A DNA stretch of 64,000 nt, taken from Methanimicrococcus blatticola (GTDB lineage: Archaea > Halobacteriota > Methanosarcinia > Methanosarcinales > Methanosarcinaceae). A model generated the notes under the pieces. The model was not told where the DNA came from. It made no database searches and saw nothing but the letters and a program-made list of their open reading frames with translations. Both the position numbers and the translations under genes were made by a program. The stretch is taken from assembly GCF_004363215.1 (NCBI RefSeq), contig NZ_SNYS01000008.1, positions 174,556-238,555 on the forward strand. The letters run 5' to 3'. Positions 45,660 through 53,673 of this stretch are shown piece after piece. Position 1 is the stretch's first letter. Each line of letters opens with the position of its first letter.

Positions 45660-46268
45660 ATGAAACGAATTTATTGGTTGGTATTGATTCTGGGTCTGAT
45701 TCTGATTCTTGTTCTCTCTATGGCGCTTATTCTTTCAGGATGGTCAAGGAATGATTTTTATGCAAATTATTCTGTAGATAATTCCGAATATAATTCTACA
45801 ATTCCTTATGAGGAGATCAACTATGGGGAGGGCGTTGTCAAACCTTTTTTAAAACCGGCGGGGTTTAAATTTTTATCCGCTCAAACCGTTAAGGCAAAAA
45901 ATGAAAATATTGGAATCAACGGCGATTTGGATGGCTATCGCGGCGATTATATATTTAATAATGACACCGTCAGCAACAAAACCGTTTATTTCTATTGTTT
46001 TAAAGCAAATTCAATCGAAGACGCTTCAATATATTATCGGCAGATGATTGATTCTTATGAAGAAACATACACGTCGGTTTCTATTTCTGAAATATCAATA
46101 AACCGTCATGAAGCAGTGGTATTTAAATCCGGTTTAAATGGTGTCGGAATTTCCGGCCCTGATATGATTTCATGGACGCGCGGCGATTATCTTTTTGTTA
46201 TCAAAGGGCAGGTGAAAGGTGTCGACTTTGATAATCTGGAGGATTTTGCCATTTGTTCTTACCTCTAA
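45660..46268 (+). CDS. lipoprotein-family paralog with lost lipobox cysteine (member 2)
   Basis: 202 residues. The C-terminal domain matches members 1 and 3-5 (LKPAGFKFLSAQTVKAKNENI, TVYFYCFKAN, WTRGDYLFVIKGQV). The lipobox that is SGC in the others is SGW here (Trp28), so it cannot be lipidated. The hydrophobic N-terminus is longer and probably stays as a membrane anchor. The Asn/Thr repeat run is also missing, leaving only scattered sequons. It lies after the ferredoxin gene. It may be a divergent or decaying copy, but the frame is intact. Confidence 0.75.
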   Translation: MKRIYWLVLILGLILILVLSMALILSGWSRNDFYANYSVDNSEYNSTIPYEEINYGEGVVKPFLKPAGFKFLSAQTVKAKNENIGINGDLDGYRGDYIFNNDTVSNKTVYFYCFKANSIEDASIYYRQMIDSYEETYTSVSISEISINRHEAVVFKSGLNGVGISGPDMISWTRGDYLFVIKGQVKGVDFDNLEDFAICSYL

Positions 46269-46477
46269 TTTTTTCATTTTCCTCTTTTTTAATTCCTTTT
46301 TCAATTTCTTTTTTTTAATTTTATTTTTATCGACATTGCTTTTTTCTCTAAATGTTTTTTCGAGACATCGCTTGTCGCTCTTTCTAAATTTTTGAATGAA
46401 GCATTCGGTTAATATAACATAAAATCAGTTTCTTTATGGCTGATTCAACAGCCGATTCTACATTCAGAGGGGTTATT
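46269..46477 (+). other. intergenic region with repeated upstream sequence
   Basis: The sequence AAGCATTCGGTTAATATA at about 46399-46416 is repeated almost exactly from before member 2 (about 45583-45600), so the two lipoprotein genes have copies of the same upstream region, probably a promoter. Confidence 0.5.
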
Positions 46478-47068
46478 ATGAAAAAAATCATTCAAATTTT
46501 AACATTACTTCTTGTCATTTTCATTGCAGTCGGCGTTTCCGGCTGTTTGGGCGGTGACGACGCCGACAATTCGACCGGCAACAATCCATCAAACAATTCA
46601 ACAGGCATTGATGACGACGACTTAAATTACAGTACAAACATTGTCACCGTTCGTGATCTTCCGACAGGGTTCGAATTTTTGTCAACGCAAATGGTAAAAT
46701 CACACGGTGAAGGCATTGGGATGACAGATATCTTATCCGGTTACCGCGGTTACTACAAATTCACAAACGATTCTGTTTCAAACGCAACCGTTTATTTCTA
46801 CTGTTTCAAGACAAATTCAACAGAGGATGCCGCTAAATATTCTCGGCAAATGAAAGACTCTTATATCGAAAATTACGGCGATAGCGGAACGGTTTCAACG
46901 GTTAAGTTAAACGGACACGACGCAACAAAATTTACAACAACGGCCGAAAACGGCTCGGACATGATTGTCTGGACACGCAGCAATCTGATTTTTGTAACGA
47001 AAGGACAAGTTGCCGGTCAAATTGATTACGCAACCTTGGAATCTTTGGTTATTGCATCCGAACTCTGA
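46478..47068 (+). CDS. surface lipoprotein family, member 3
   Basis: 196 residues with lipobox GVSGC (Cys23), a short Asn/Ser/Thr/Asp linker (NNPSNNSTG), and the family domain with LPTGFEFLSTQMVKSHGEGI, YFYCFKTNSTEDAAKYSRQM and WTRSNLIFVTKGQV. It is most like member 2 in the domain. AGAGGGG precedes ATG 46478; an in-frame ATG 14 codons upstream would spoil the signal peptide. Function unknown, cell-surface location likely. Confidence 0.8.
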   Translation: MKKIIQILTLLLVIFIAVGVSGCLGGDDADNSTGNNPSNNSTGIDDDDLNYSTNIVTVRDLPTGFEFLSTQMVKSHGEGIGMTDILSGYRGYYKFTNDSVSNATVYFYCFKTNSTEDAAKYSRQMKDSYIENYGDSGTVSTVKLNGHDATKFTTTAENGSDMIVWTRSNLIFVTKGQVAGQIDYATLESLVIASEL

Positions 47069-47188
47069 ATTTGAAAACGAAAATCCGTTTTATTTTTTTC
47101 TTTTTCGTCTCAATTCTATGATTTTTCTTCCAATTTCTTTTATAATATAATTGAATATGCTTAATTGTTAAATCCAAGGGGGATTTTT

Positions 47189-47827
47189 GTGAAAAAAGCA
47201 TTTTTTATTCTCATCATTCTTATCGCAGCTGCGTTTGTTGGCGTTTCCGGCTGTCTTGACAGCAGTGATAATGTAACAGATAACAACACGTCAAACAACA
47301 CAACCGAGCCGCCGTTAAATGAAACTGAGTCGAATGAATCAAACAATTCCAATCAGAGCAACGCAACAATCATTACCAATTTCAGTGCCAGCATTGTTAC
47401 GGTAAATCCGCTTCCGGGAGGGTTCACGCATTTGGCAACCCGTACTGTTAACGCAAACGGTGAAAAAATCGGCATTTCCGATCCGGTTGTCGGTTACAGA
47501 AACATGCTGACTTACAATAACAGCAATGTCTATCTTTCCGTTTTCAAATGCAGTGGGGAAAAAACGGCTGACGATTATATCTCAGAAATGACTGCTTCTC
47601 ATGCTTCTAAATACGGCGGTGACAGCAACATCTCAACCGTTCAAATCAACGGTCACAACGCAACACGCTTTGAAGCAACTGTTCAAGAAACGCCTCAAGA
47701 AGGCCGTTATATGTTGGCTTGGACCAACTGGTCCGGAGATGAGTATGATGACAGTTATTTGGTTGTTGTTTACGGACAAGTCAATTATTCTGTTATCGAA
47801 GAGCTTGCAACCGCTTCCAATCTTTAA
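47189..47827 (+). CDS. surface lipoprotein family, member 4 (GTG start)
   Basis: 212 residues. The lipobox is GVSGC (Cys22), the linker is acidic and Asn-rich (NNTSNNTTEPPLNETES), and the domain has LPGGFTHLATRTVNANGEKI and YMLAWTNWSGDEYDDSYLVVVYGQV. GTG 47189 stands seven bases after AAGGGGG, and the earlier TTG would place charged residues before the signal peptide. The domain is longer than in its neighbours by a small DEYDDS loop. Confidence 0.8.
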   Translation: MKKAFFILIILIAAAFVGVSGCLDSSDNVTDNNTSNNTTEPPLNETESNESNNSNQSNATIITNFSASIVTVNPLPGGFTHLATRTVNANGEKIGISDPVVGYRNMLTYNNSNVYLSVFKCSGEKTADDYISEMTASHASKYGGDSNISTVQINGHNATRFEATVQETPQEGRYMLAWTNWSGDEYDDSYLVVVYGQVNYSVIEELATASNL

Positions 47828-47905
47828 TTTGACACACCACAGCCGATTTTTTAATTTCGTTTTTTAATTTCGGCTGCATTCAAAAAACAATACGAGGGAC
47901 CAATA

Positions 47906-48580
47906 ATGAAAAAACACATTCTTGTTGTTTTGCTTCTTGCGGTCGTTTTGGCAGTCTGTATTTCCGGCTGTTTGGGCGGCGATGATGATGCCAATAACAC
48001 AACCAATAATTCAACGAACAATTCTACGAATAACTCTACGAATAATTCAGATAATCCAACGAATAATTCGACAAACAATTCAACCAACGGATCCGGGTCT
48101 GATAATTCTTCTAATGAATCTAAACCTGTTCCGACGTTTGATTCTAATTTAACTTTGGTTGATCCGATCCCGACAGGATTTACGTTTTTATCAACGGCAA
48201 CCGTCAAATCTCACGGCCAACATATCGGCGTGACTGATGCTCTTTACGGTTACCAGGGAATTTATCACTACGGCGATAATGAAACGCCTGTTTTTCTGAC
48301 TTATTATGATGTCGCGATTGCGAATACAACAAAAACGTCTGAGGATTATATTCAGATGATGAAAGACAGTCATGTCAAACAATATGACAGCGACAGCAAA
48401 ATTTCAACCATTCAAATCAACGGTCACGACGCGACATTGTTTGAAGCAACAACGGATGAAGTGCCTCAATACGGCAGATACATGATTGCCTGGACGCTCG
48501 GCGACGGTATGTTTGTCACGGTGACCGGCGCAGTTGATGAATCGGCACTGGAGTCATTGGCGATAGCGACCGGATATTAA
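47906..48580 (+). CDS. surface lipoprotein family, member 5
   Basis: 224 residues with lipobox CISGC (Cys22) and the longest repeat linker of the group, with about ten NNST-type units (residues 29-58), then the domain with PIPTGFTFLSTATVKSHGQHI and YMIAWTLGDGMFVTVTGAV. GAGGGA precedes ATG 47906, and a strong terminator follows. The linker is encoded by a near-perfect AACAATTCNACNAAT repeat that probably changes length by slippage. Confidence 0.8.
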   Translation: MKKHILVVLLLAVVLAVCISGCLGGDDDANNTTNNSTNNSTNNSTNNSDNPTNNSTNNSTNGSGSDNSSNESKPVPTFDSNLTLVDPIPTGFTFLSTATVKSHGQHIGVTDALYGYQGIYHYGDNETPVFLTYYDVAIANTTKTSEDYIQMMKDSHVKQYDSDSKISTIQINGHDATLFEATTDEVPQYGRYMIAWTLGDGMFVTVTGAVDESALESLAIATGY

Positions 48581-48597
48581 AATTTAATAAAACAGAT

Positions 48598-48622
48598 GAG
48601 AGACTTTTGTCTCTCTTTTTTT
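48598..48622 (+). terminator. terminator of the lipoprotein locus
   Basis: GAGAGAC-tttt-GTCTCTC stem followed by a T-run. Confidence 0.8.
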
Positions 48623-48655
48623 CATTTTCATTTTTTTATTTTCATTTTTTTAAAA

Positions 48656-49240
48656 TTAAAGAATTTTACACGCTTCATCAAACTTGAATCTGTCATCGCG
48701 CGGGTGAAGTTTGCTTTTGTCACCGATTCCGAGATTGCACAAAAAGTTTGATTTCCAGCGCCCGTCAGGGAAAAACTCTTTGTCCACGCCGGCATTGTCA
48801 AAGCCGCCCATTGGGCCGCAGTCGAGGCCGAGCGCGCGCGCCGCGATAATCAGGTAGGCGCCTTGAAGGCTGCTGCTTAAAAGCATCGCTTTGTCGGCGA
48901 AATCTTTGTTTTGGGCAAACATTGTCAAATAATCGCCGTGCGGATAGAGGCGAGGCATATATTCATAAAATTTCGTGTCATGCGCAATGATGACGGTGAC
49001 TGACGCGTCTTCTGTTTTTTTGACGTTGCTCGGGTCCAAATGCGGAATCAGCCTTTGTTTTGCTTCGGGGCTTTTCAAAAAAATAAAACGGCCCGCCTGA
49101 CAATTCGCCCAGGTTGGCGCTGTTTTCAGCTCATCGTAAATTTGAATCAGCAAATCATCGGAAATATCCGTTTTCTCAAAATATTTGTGTGTTCGGGCTT
49201 CATCGAAGATGATGTCCATGGATTCTTTGTCAAGTTTCAT
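48656..49240 (-). CDS. nitroreductase family protein, RutE/HadB-like
   Basis: A 194-residue FMN oxidoreductase of the malonic-semialdehyde-reductase-like branch. It has DIIFDEARTHKYFEKTDISDD near the start, TAPTWANCQAGRFIFLKSPEAK as FMN contact, and the late LDCGPMGGFDNAGVDKEFFPDGRWKSNFLCNLGIGD. It is longer than, and not close to, the nitroreductase at 9091. The natural substrate in a methanogen is unknown. It lies 100 bases after the flavodoxin-like gene on the same strand; the two may form a redox pair. Confidence 0.85.
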   Translation of the reverse strand: MKLDKESMDIIFDEARTHKYFEKTDISDDLLIQIYDELKTAPTWANCQAGRFIFLKSPEAKQRLIPHLDPSNVKKTEDASVTVIIAHDTKFYEYMPRLYPHGDYLTMFAQNKDFADKAMLLSSSLQGAYLIIAARALGLDCGPMGGFDNAGVDKEFFPDGRWKSNFLCNLGIGDKSKLHPRDDRFKFDEACKIL

Positions 49241-49340
49241 TTTACCGTCTTCCGAATCTTTTATTGTTTTTATTTTTGCTTTATTTTGTTTTATTTCGCT
49301 TTATGTTTGTTTTATGTTTGCTTTATTTTGTTTTATTTTC

Positions 49341-49880
49341 TTAAATTTTGTCAACCGCATTTTCGGCTTGCTGAATGATGTCGGGCTTGGATTGAACGGC
49401 GCCCGCTTCCATCACACCTTTTGCCACGATGATGTCTGCGATTTCAACGCCGATATAATCAAAACTATCCTGATACATGCCGATCACGTGAGACGCCGTT
49501 TTTTCTTCCGTGTCTTCCATCGGAACGACCAATATCACTTTTTTGTTTTGGAACGTTTCGCGCGGCAAACCGTACCATCTGTCAGTGAAAACTTTCATTT
49601 GCGCGGTCGGCCCCCACCAGTAAACGGGCGTTCCGAGAACCCAGACATCCGCTTCTTTCATTTTTTCGCCGAGTTCCTGCATGCCGTCTTTTTTGACGCA
49701 TCCTTTTCCGGATTTATGGCAAGCGTCACATGCTTCGCAAAATCCGATGTCGGCTTTATTGAGTGAAACAAAATCAGTTTCATAACCTTTCTCTGCCGCT
49801 TTTTTTAAGATTGTCTGTACCAAAAAATTCGTATTACCGTTTTTCCGAGGGCTTCCGCTGAAGCCTGTTATTTTGACCAT
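49341..49880 (-). CDS. iron-sulfur flavoprotein (Isf) family, NADPH-dependent FMN reductase-like
   Basis: A 179-residue flavodoxin-fold protein. The FMN phosphate loop is GFSGSPRKNGNTNFLV, and TPVYWWGPTAQMKVFTDRW contacts the ring. The motif CEACDACHKSGKGC (CX2CX2CX6C, near residues 49-62) is the compact cysteine motif of Isf proteins, which hold a [4Fe-4S] cluster. In Methanosarcina, Isf takes electrons from ferredoxin and can reduce oxygen or peroxide. The same is inferred here. Confidence 0.88.
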   Translation of the reverse strand: MVKITGFSGSPRKNGNTNFLVQTILKKAAEKGYETDFVSLNKADIGFCEACDACHKSGKGCVKKDGMQELGEKMKEADVWVLGTPVYWWGPTAQMKVFTDRWYGLPRETFQNKKVILVVPMEDTEEKTASHVIGMYQDSFDYIGVEIADIIVAKGVMEAGAVQSKPDIIQQAENAVDKI

Positions 49881-50043
49881 TATAATCCTCTTGTCGTGTT
49901 TTTAATTTTTTAATCGCTCAAAAGCAATTTAAAATTAGCCTGACTCTTATTTATATTTTTATAAAAATGAATCGGATTCGAAAAAAACGCCTTTTCAATC
50001 AATATCTTTTAATATCAAAATGTCTATTCTAAGTCATTCGACT

Positions 50044-50164
50044 GCCCGGATAGCCTAGTCGGTTGGGGCGCCAGACTCATAGGGAAATAAATGACGGCGT
50101 CTTGTTGGAATTTCAAAATTCCTGAGACATCTGGAGGTCGCGTGTTCGAGTCACGCTCCGGGCA
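50044..50164 (+). tRNA. tRNA-Met(CAT), elongator type, with 47-base intron
   Basis: Acceptor GCCCGGA (50044-50050) pairs with TCCGGGC (50157-50163), and the discriminator is A50164; no CCA is encoded. The D-arm is GCC...GGC, and the anticodon stem CCAGA (50071-50075) pairs with TCTGG (50130-50134). The anticodon is CAT at 50078-50080. The T-arm is GCGTG-TTCGAGT-CACGC. An intron of 47 bases (50082-50128) lies after position 37, the canonical archaeal site. A CAT anticodon could also be tRNA-Ile2, but the stem and intron fit elongator Met better. Confidence 0.88.
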
Positions 50165-50170
50165 CTAATT

Positions 50171-50199
50171 GGCAGTTCAAGTCACGCACTTGGACTGCC
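50171..50199 (+). terminator. hairpin directly after tRNA-Met
   Basis: GGCAGTTCAAG and CTTGGACTGCC pair around a TCACGCA loop. The hairpin is also found, diverged, at 53886-53913. Confidence 0.65.
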
Positions 50200-50265
50200 A
50201 CAAATTACAATCGCATCAATTCTTTCACATCTTTCTCGATTTCTCTTTTACCTTACAACTTACGG

Positions 50266-50511
50266 ATGTGCAAGGAAGGTCAATTAATTTATCGAAACGA
50301 ACAAGATTTACAACGGATAGAGGGTCGTATCAGATATTCTGGCACTTTATCGCAGGAACAAAAAAATTCAGCAATTGATTTTGAAACCTTTTTTTCTAAA
50401 AATCTTTCAATAGCTCGTGTTTTCCGCTATATGAATATCTATGCTTTTGTCATTAATGGCGAAGATTATTCGGAACTCTATTTTTTACCACATTATGTAT
50501 TGAAAAAATGA
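50266..50511 (+). CDS. small hypothetical protein in tRNA-Met island
   Basis: An 81-residue frame of unknown family, charged in the first half and ending ELYFLPHYVLKK. No good ribosome site is seen. Its stop overlaps the next frame's start as ATGA, which suggests a coupled operon, but the low complexity of the AT-rich region leaves real doubt. It may be a remnant of a larger gene. Confidence 0.3.
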   Translation: MCKEGQLIYRNEQDLQRIEGRIRYSGTLSQEQKNSAIDFETFFSKNLSIARVFRYMNIYAFVINGEDYSELYFLPHYVLKK

Positions 50512-50693
50512 TACAGCGTAATAAAGATGATTCCGAAATTATCACTCATTCAAATTCATTCATTTGGTGCAATTTAGATACTTATTTCCTTCATTATATT
50601 GGAAACGAATTCAACAACCAACGTCGTTTTTTTAATCCGAATGAATATAATACTTCGTTTTTTGGAAAAACCAAATCGATAATATTCGATTAA
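50508..50693 (+). CDS. small hypothetical protein in tRNA-Met island
   Basis: A 61-residue frame with Asn-, Phe- and Tyr-rich composition. Its only support is the 4-base overlap with the frame before it and its place in line with the membrane protein gene. It could equally be a decayed piece of a longer gene split across two frames. Confidence 0.25.
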   Translation: MIQRNKDDSEIITHSNSFIWCNLDTYFLHYIGNEFNNQRRFFNPNEYNTSFFGKTKSIIFD

Positions 50694-50851
50694 ATTAACC
50701 AATATTTATGATTATATTTACAAATTTAAACCAACTAGACCAAATTTTCAAAAATTTTATCACATATCGAATGCATGAAATAAAATTACTTGACGATTTT
50801 GAATTTCAATATCTTGTACAATTAATAATCATGCATCATAAAAGAGGAAAA

Positions 50852-52033
50852 ATGATGAAAGAAATTTTTAATAAATCTCTAAATAAAATATATCAATCAA
50901 TTAATTCACTTTTTTTGGTAATTGGGTTGCTTACTTTTATTGTTTTTTCTTTTTATTATGCAAAAACAGAAAATCCAAGTATTCAATTATTATTTCAACT
51001 ATTCGTTCTTTTGATTGTATGGTTCATCGTTTATTCAATGTCTTCGTATTACCTTTATTACCATTTTGAAAATTTCAAAATCAATAAAAAATCAATCGTT
51101 ACAGGTATCGTCGTATTTATCTTCATGATATTTTTCTGTTTATTGATATTGTTGTTAGGTTCGGTAATCAATGATAGCACACTTTTACCATCTGAAAAAA
51201 TAGCAAACATATTCAATTATATTATTTTAATTTCTAATATTGTTTTAGTGATTTTTACCGGGACAAATTTATTTCTTACAAATCAAAAGTCACAGAAAGA
51301 ATCCAAAGAAAAAAATATTCGATCTGATATTGAATTTTATGAAAAACAATTAGACAAATATTATATTCCATTATCTGAAAAATTTTTAGAGATTTCAGAA
51401 CATTTAGTAGATTATACTACTCATTATGAAAATTTAGATACAATTAATTTTAAAAAGTTTTCCAAAAGCGGAAATAAAGAAACTCGTAATTTTATAAAAA
51501 GAGCATATAATATAAGAAAATGTATTGATGATTCTGCAAACATTATAAATAAATATTCGTATCTAAACACTGACGAAATCAATTCTGTTATTTTTAAGGA
51601 TTCAGTAATCATCAACGATTTATGCTTTTTTAATGATTTTTTAAATAAATATAAATCTATCTTTATTAGTGATTTGGGTGATATTTTTAATTCAAATATA
51701 GAGTTTAAAGATATTGCGCATGATGAACGTCAAATCAACACTGAAGAAATTGTTTTTTCAACTCAAAATAATAATAATTTCAATATTTTAATTCGTAAGT
51801 ACTTAAGTATTTTACAAATTTGGCTCAATGTAGAATTAGTTGTAATAAATAGGTTGTTTAAGGGAAAAGCAACAGCTTTAGACTTAGAATACATAAATGA
51901 TCGAAATCGAATCATCTTAGAATTATTAATAAAAAAGCAGCAAATTTCTTCTGATAAAATAAATATTGCAACTAACGAAATCAACAAAAAAATTGATGAA
52001 AAATATGTGGAACTAAAAAGAATCGAATCATAA
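50852..52033 (+). CDS. four-helix membrane protein with long cytoplasmic helical tail, island cargo
   Basis: 393 residues from ATG 50852, which has a strong AAGAGG site; an upstream ATG at 50708 would add 48 residues. Four transmembrane segments are seen in the first 160 residues (SLFLVIGLLTFIVFSFYY, LFQLFVLLIVWFIVYSM, IVTGIVVFIFMIFFCLLILL, YIILISNIVLVIFTGTNLF). About 220 residues of charged, helical, Lys/Asn/Ile-rich cytoplasmic sequence follow. It is very AT-rich in codon use compared with the host genes. I do not recognise it. The layout (membrane domain plus long intracellular helical region) is seen in some phage-defence effectors, but that is only analogy. Confidence 0.65.
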   Translation: MMKEIFNKSLNKIYQSINSLFLVIGLLTFIVFSFYYAKTENPSIQLLFQLFVLLIVWFIVYSMSSYYLYYHFENFKINKKSIVTGIVVFIFMIFFCLLILLLGSVINDSTLLPSEKIANIFNYIILISNIVLVIFTGTNLFLTNQKSQKESKEKNIRSDIEFYEKQLDKYYIPLSEKFLEISEHLVDYTTHYENLDTINFKKFSKSGNKETRNFIKRAYNIRKCIDDSANIINKYSYLNTDEINSVIFKDSVIINDLCFFNDFLNKYKSIFISDLGDIFNSNIEFKDIAHDERQINTEEIVFSTQNNNNFNILIRKYLSILQIWLNVELVVINRLFKGKATALDLEYINDRNRIILELLIKKQQISSDKINIATNEINKKIDEKYVELKRIES

Positions 52034-52169
52034 TTCTTTTTACTAAAATTTAAAATCATGAAATGCTGGATTATTTCTAAAATATAAAATTTTGAAAAAA
52101 AAGGAGGAAGAGACTTGATCTATTCTAATAATAAAATGGAAAAACGAAAAAAGTGATATAAATTATTTA

Positions 52170-52604
52170 TCATTTCTCTAATTCAAACCATTGTATGATA
52201 TTCATTGGTGGAATATCAATTCTACTAAAATTACTTAATATTGAAATTGTAGAAACCGCCGTTCTTAAGTATGGAAAAAGAATTGAAACAGCATTTATAT
52301 TTAAATTGTTTTCAAATTCTTTTTCTGTAAGGTCACCTACTAACTCAAAATATCCTTCCATGCATATTTTTAAGTCAATTACCTTTTTTGAATTGGAATC
52401 ATTTCCTAAAATTTCCACACTTAAATCAACAGCAAAATTTTTATCATTTAATTTTATAATTTCTTTCGAAAATTTTGCATCTAATTCTACTTCAGTATTT
52501 TGGGCTTGTGCTGAAAGTTGTGGAGGAATAATATCCATATCAATGCTTTTTATTCCATATGAATTAAAAAGCAAAATAGGTGATTTGATTTCTTCCATAT
52601 TCAT
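52170..52604 (-). CDS. SecB-like chaperone (CmdC-like), third gene of a TAC-type operon
   Basis: A 144-residue protein whose C-terminal half reads GYFELVGDLTEKEFENNLNI then NAVSILFPYLRTAVSTISI and DIPPMNIIQWFE. That is the SecB pattern (ILFPYARE...PPLLLPPINF). True SecB is a Proteobacterial export chaperone; SecB-like proteins outside that role accompany toxin-antitoxin pairs and stabilise the antitoxin. The start overlaps the stop of the small gene upstream as ATGA. Acidic N-terminus and beta-rich core fit. It closes the three-gene minus-strand operon. Confidence 0.75.
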   Translation of the reverse strand: MNMEEIKSPILLFNSYGIKSIDMDIIPPQLSAQAQNTEVELDAKFSKEIIKLNDKNFAVDLSVEILGNDSNSKKVIDLKICMEGYFELVGDLTEKEFENNLNINAVSILFPYLRTAVSTISILSNFSRIDIPPMNIIQWFELEK

Positions 52605-52903
52605 GATACCATTTCACATAACTGGGCATTATTATTTATTTCAAAACCCATGAAGTTTTGTCGATCTTTATTATCTTTGGTAACTTTAATTGTAATCGAA
52701 GATACTTCTTTTTTTGTCTCGATTTTTAAATGGAAAGTGTTTTTAAACAAAGATTTCGATGCTTTCTTTTTGAAATCTTCTCTTGTTTTAAACATGGGTC
52801 CGGGAGTTCCATTCTCATTTCCCATCTCTATTAACATCTGGTCAAACTCCTCTTGAGTCATACTGTCCAGGAATGCTTGAACATTTTTTATGAATTCTTG
52901 CAT
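52601..52903 (-). CDS. putative antitoxin (CmdA position), second gene of a TAC-type operon
   Basis: A 100-residue protein. The N-terminal helical, acidic part (AFLDSMTQEEFDQMLIEMG) is followed by a basic KTREDFKKKASKSLFKN and a beta-rich SITIKVTKDNKDRQNFMGFE end. There is no recognisable fold name. Its identity as antitoxin rests on position between the ART-like gene (14-base gap, AGAGGT site) and the SecB-like gene (4-base overlap). In known systems the chaperone binds a C-terminal antitoxin tail; the corresponding part here would be about residues 75-100. Confidence 0.55.
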   Translation of the reverse strand: MQEFIKNVQAFLDSMTQEEFDQMLIEMGNENGTPGPMFKTREDFKKKASKSLFKNTFHLKIETKKEVSSITIKVTKDNKDRQNFMGFEINNNAQLCEMVS

Positions 52904-52917
52904 TTTAATTACCTCTT

Positions 52918-53658
52918 TTACTGCTTTCTTCTTAAAGCTCTTATTTTTAAAGAAGCTTGTATTCTCTTTAACGCACGTATTTTTTTTAAAGCCATTATTC
53001 TTCTTAAAACCATTAAACGCAGGCTAGTATCTATGTGTATTTCATCCAATGAACATTCACAGACTGTGGCGATTTTATCCAATTTCTTAATACAATATAT
53101 CCTATAAGGTATTATTGCTTGTGGTGCATAATCTTTAAACGGTTCATTATCTGTCAATTTATATAAATTTGTTGTTAATATTACTCCATCAAACATGTTA
53201 TTTAAACCCATTTTTACAAACATTGTGTTGTAAATACTAGTTTCAAATATTGATTCTAAAGAGCTTTTTTTGTAAAACTCTTCATAAATAATGTCAAACA
53301 TTTCTTTGTGTTTGAAATTATCCATATCCAGCATATTTAAATTATCCATTTTAACTGACAATACTGCATATTTTTCTAAAAATACTGCTAACAGTTGGTT
53401 TAATTCATCTTCAGTTAAGTCCTCTTCACCCAGTAATGTTTTAATTGGTTTTGCCAAACACTCGTCTCTCTGAAATTTCCATAAAATCGAAAAACATTCT
53501 CCATCAAAAAAATAAACTCCCTCCCCTAAATAAATTTCACTGGTTGAAGGAAGAAAACCACCCGAGACGATATTTCTAACATGTTCTCGGTCTGTACCAT
53601 GAAATAATGACAGATTATTAACTGTTGTCAAAGAAAATGCATTTGTGAGATCTATCAT
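52918..53658 (-). CDS. ADP-ribosyltransferase-like toxin (CmdT position), first gene of a TAC-type operon
   Basis: A 246-residue protein. The N-terminus has LFHGTDREHVRNIVSGGFLP then YLGEGVYFFDGECFSILWKF. This is an ART/PARP-like pattern: an HGT strand for NAD binding, a G-hydrophobic-Y-F segment, then a helix. The C-terminal 35 residues are a striking basic tail of about five six-residue units (ALKKI-like). The start ATG 53658 is eight bases after GGGTG; TTG 53673 is the alternative. A minus-strand TATA box (AAATATATAAAATG, 53703-53716) lies about 45-58 bases upstream. Bacterial CmdT modifies mRNA; the target here is unknown. Confidence 0.6.
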   Translation of the reverse strand: MIDLTNAFSLTTVNNLSLFHGTDREHVRNIVSGGFLPSTSEIYLGEGVYFFDGECFSILWKFQRDECLAKPIKTLLGEEDLTEDELNQLLAVFLEKYAVLSVKMDNLNMLDMDNFKHKEMFDIIYEEFYKKSSLESIFETSIYNTMFVKMGLNNMFDGVILTTNLYKLTDNEPFKDYAPQAIIPYRIYCIKKLDKIATVCECSLDEIHIDTSLRLMVLRRIMALKKIRALKRIQASLKIRALRRKQ

Positions 53659-53673
53659 TCCAAAAACACCCAA

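Noticed and set aside
50708..50851. Longer N-terminus for the island membrane protein
   Set aside because: The ATG at 50852 has a much better ribosome site and begins at a natural membrane-protein N-terminus; the longer form is not excluded.
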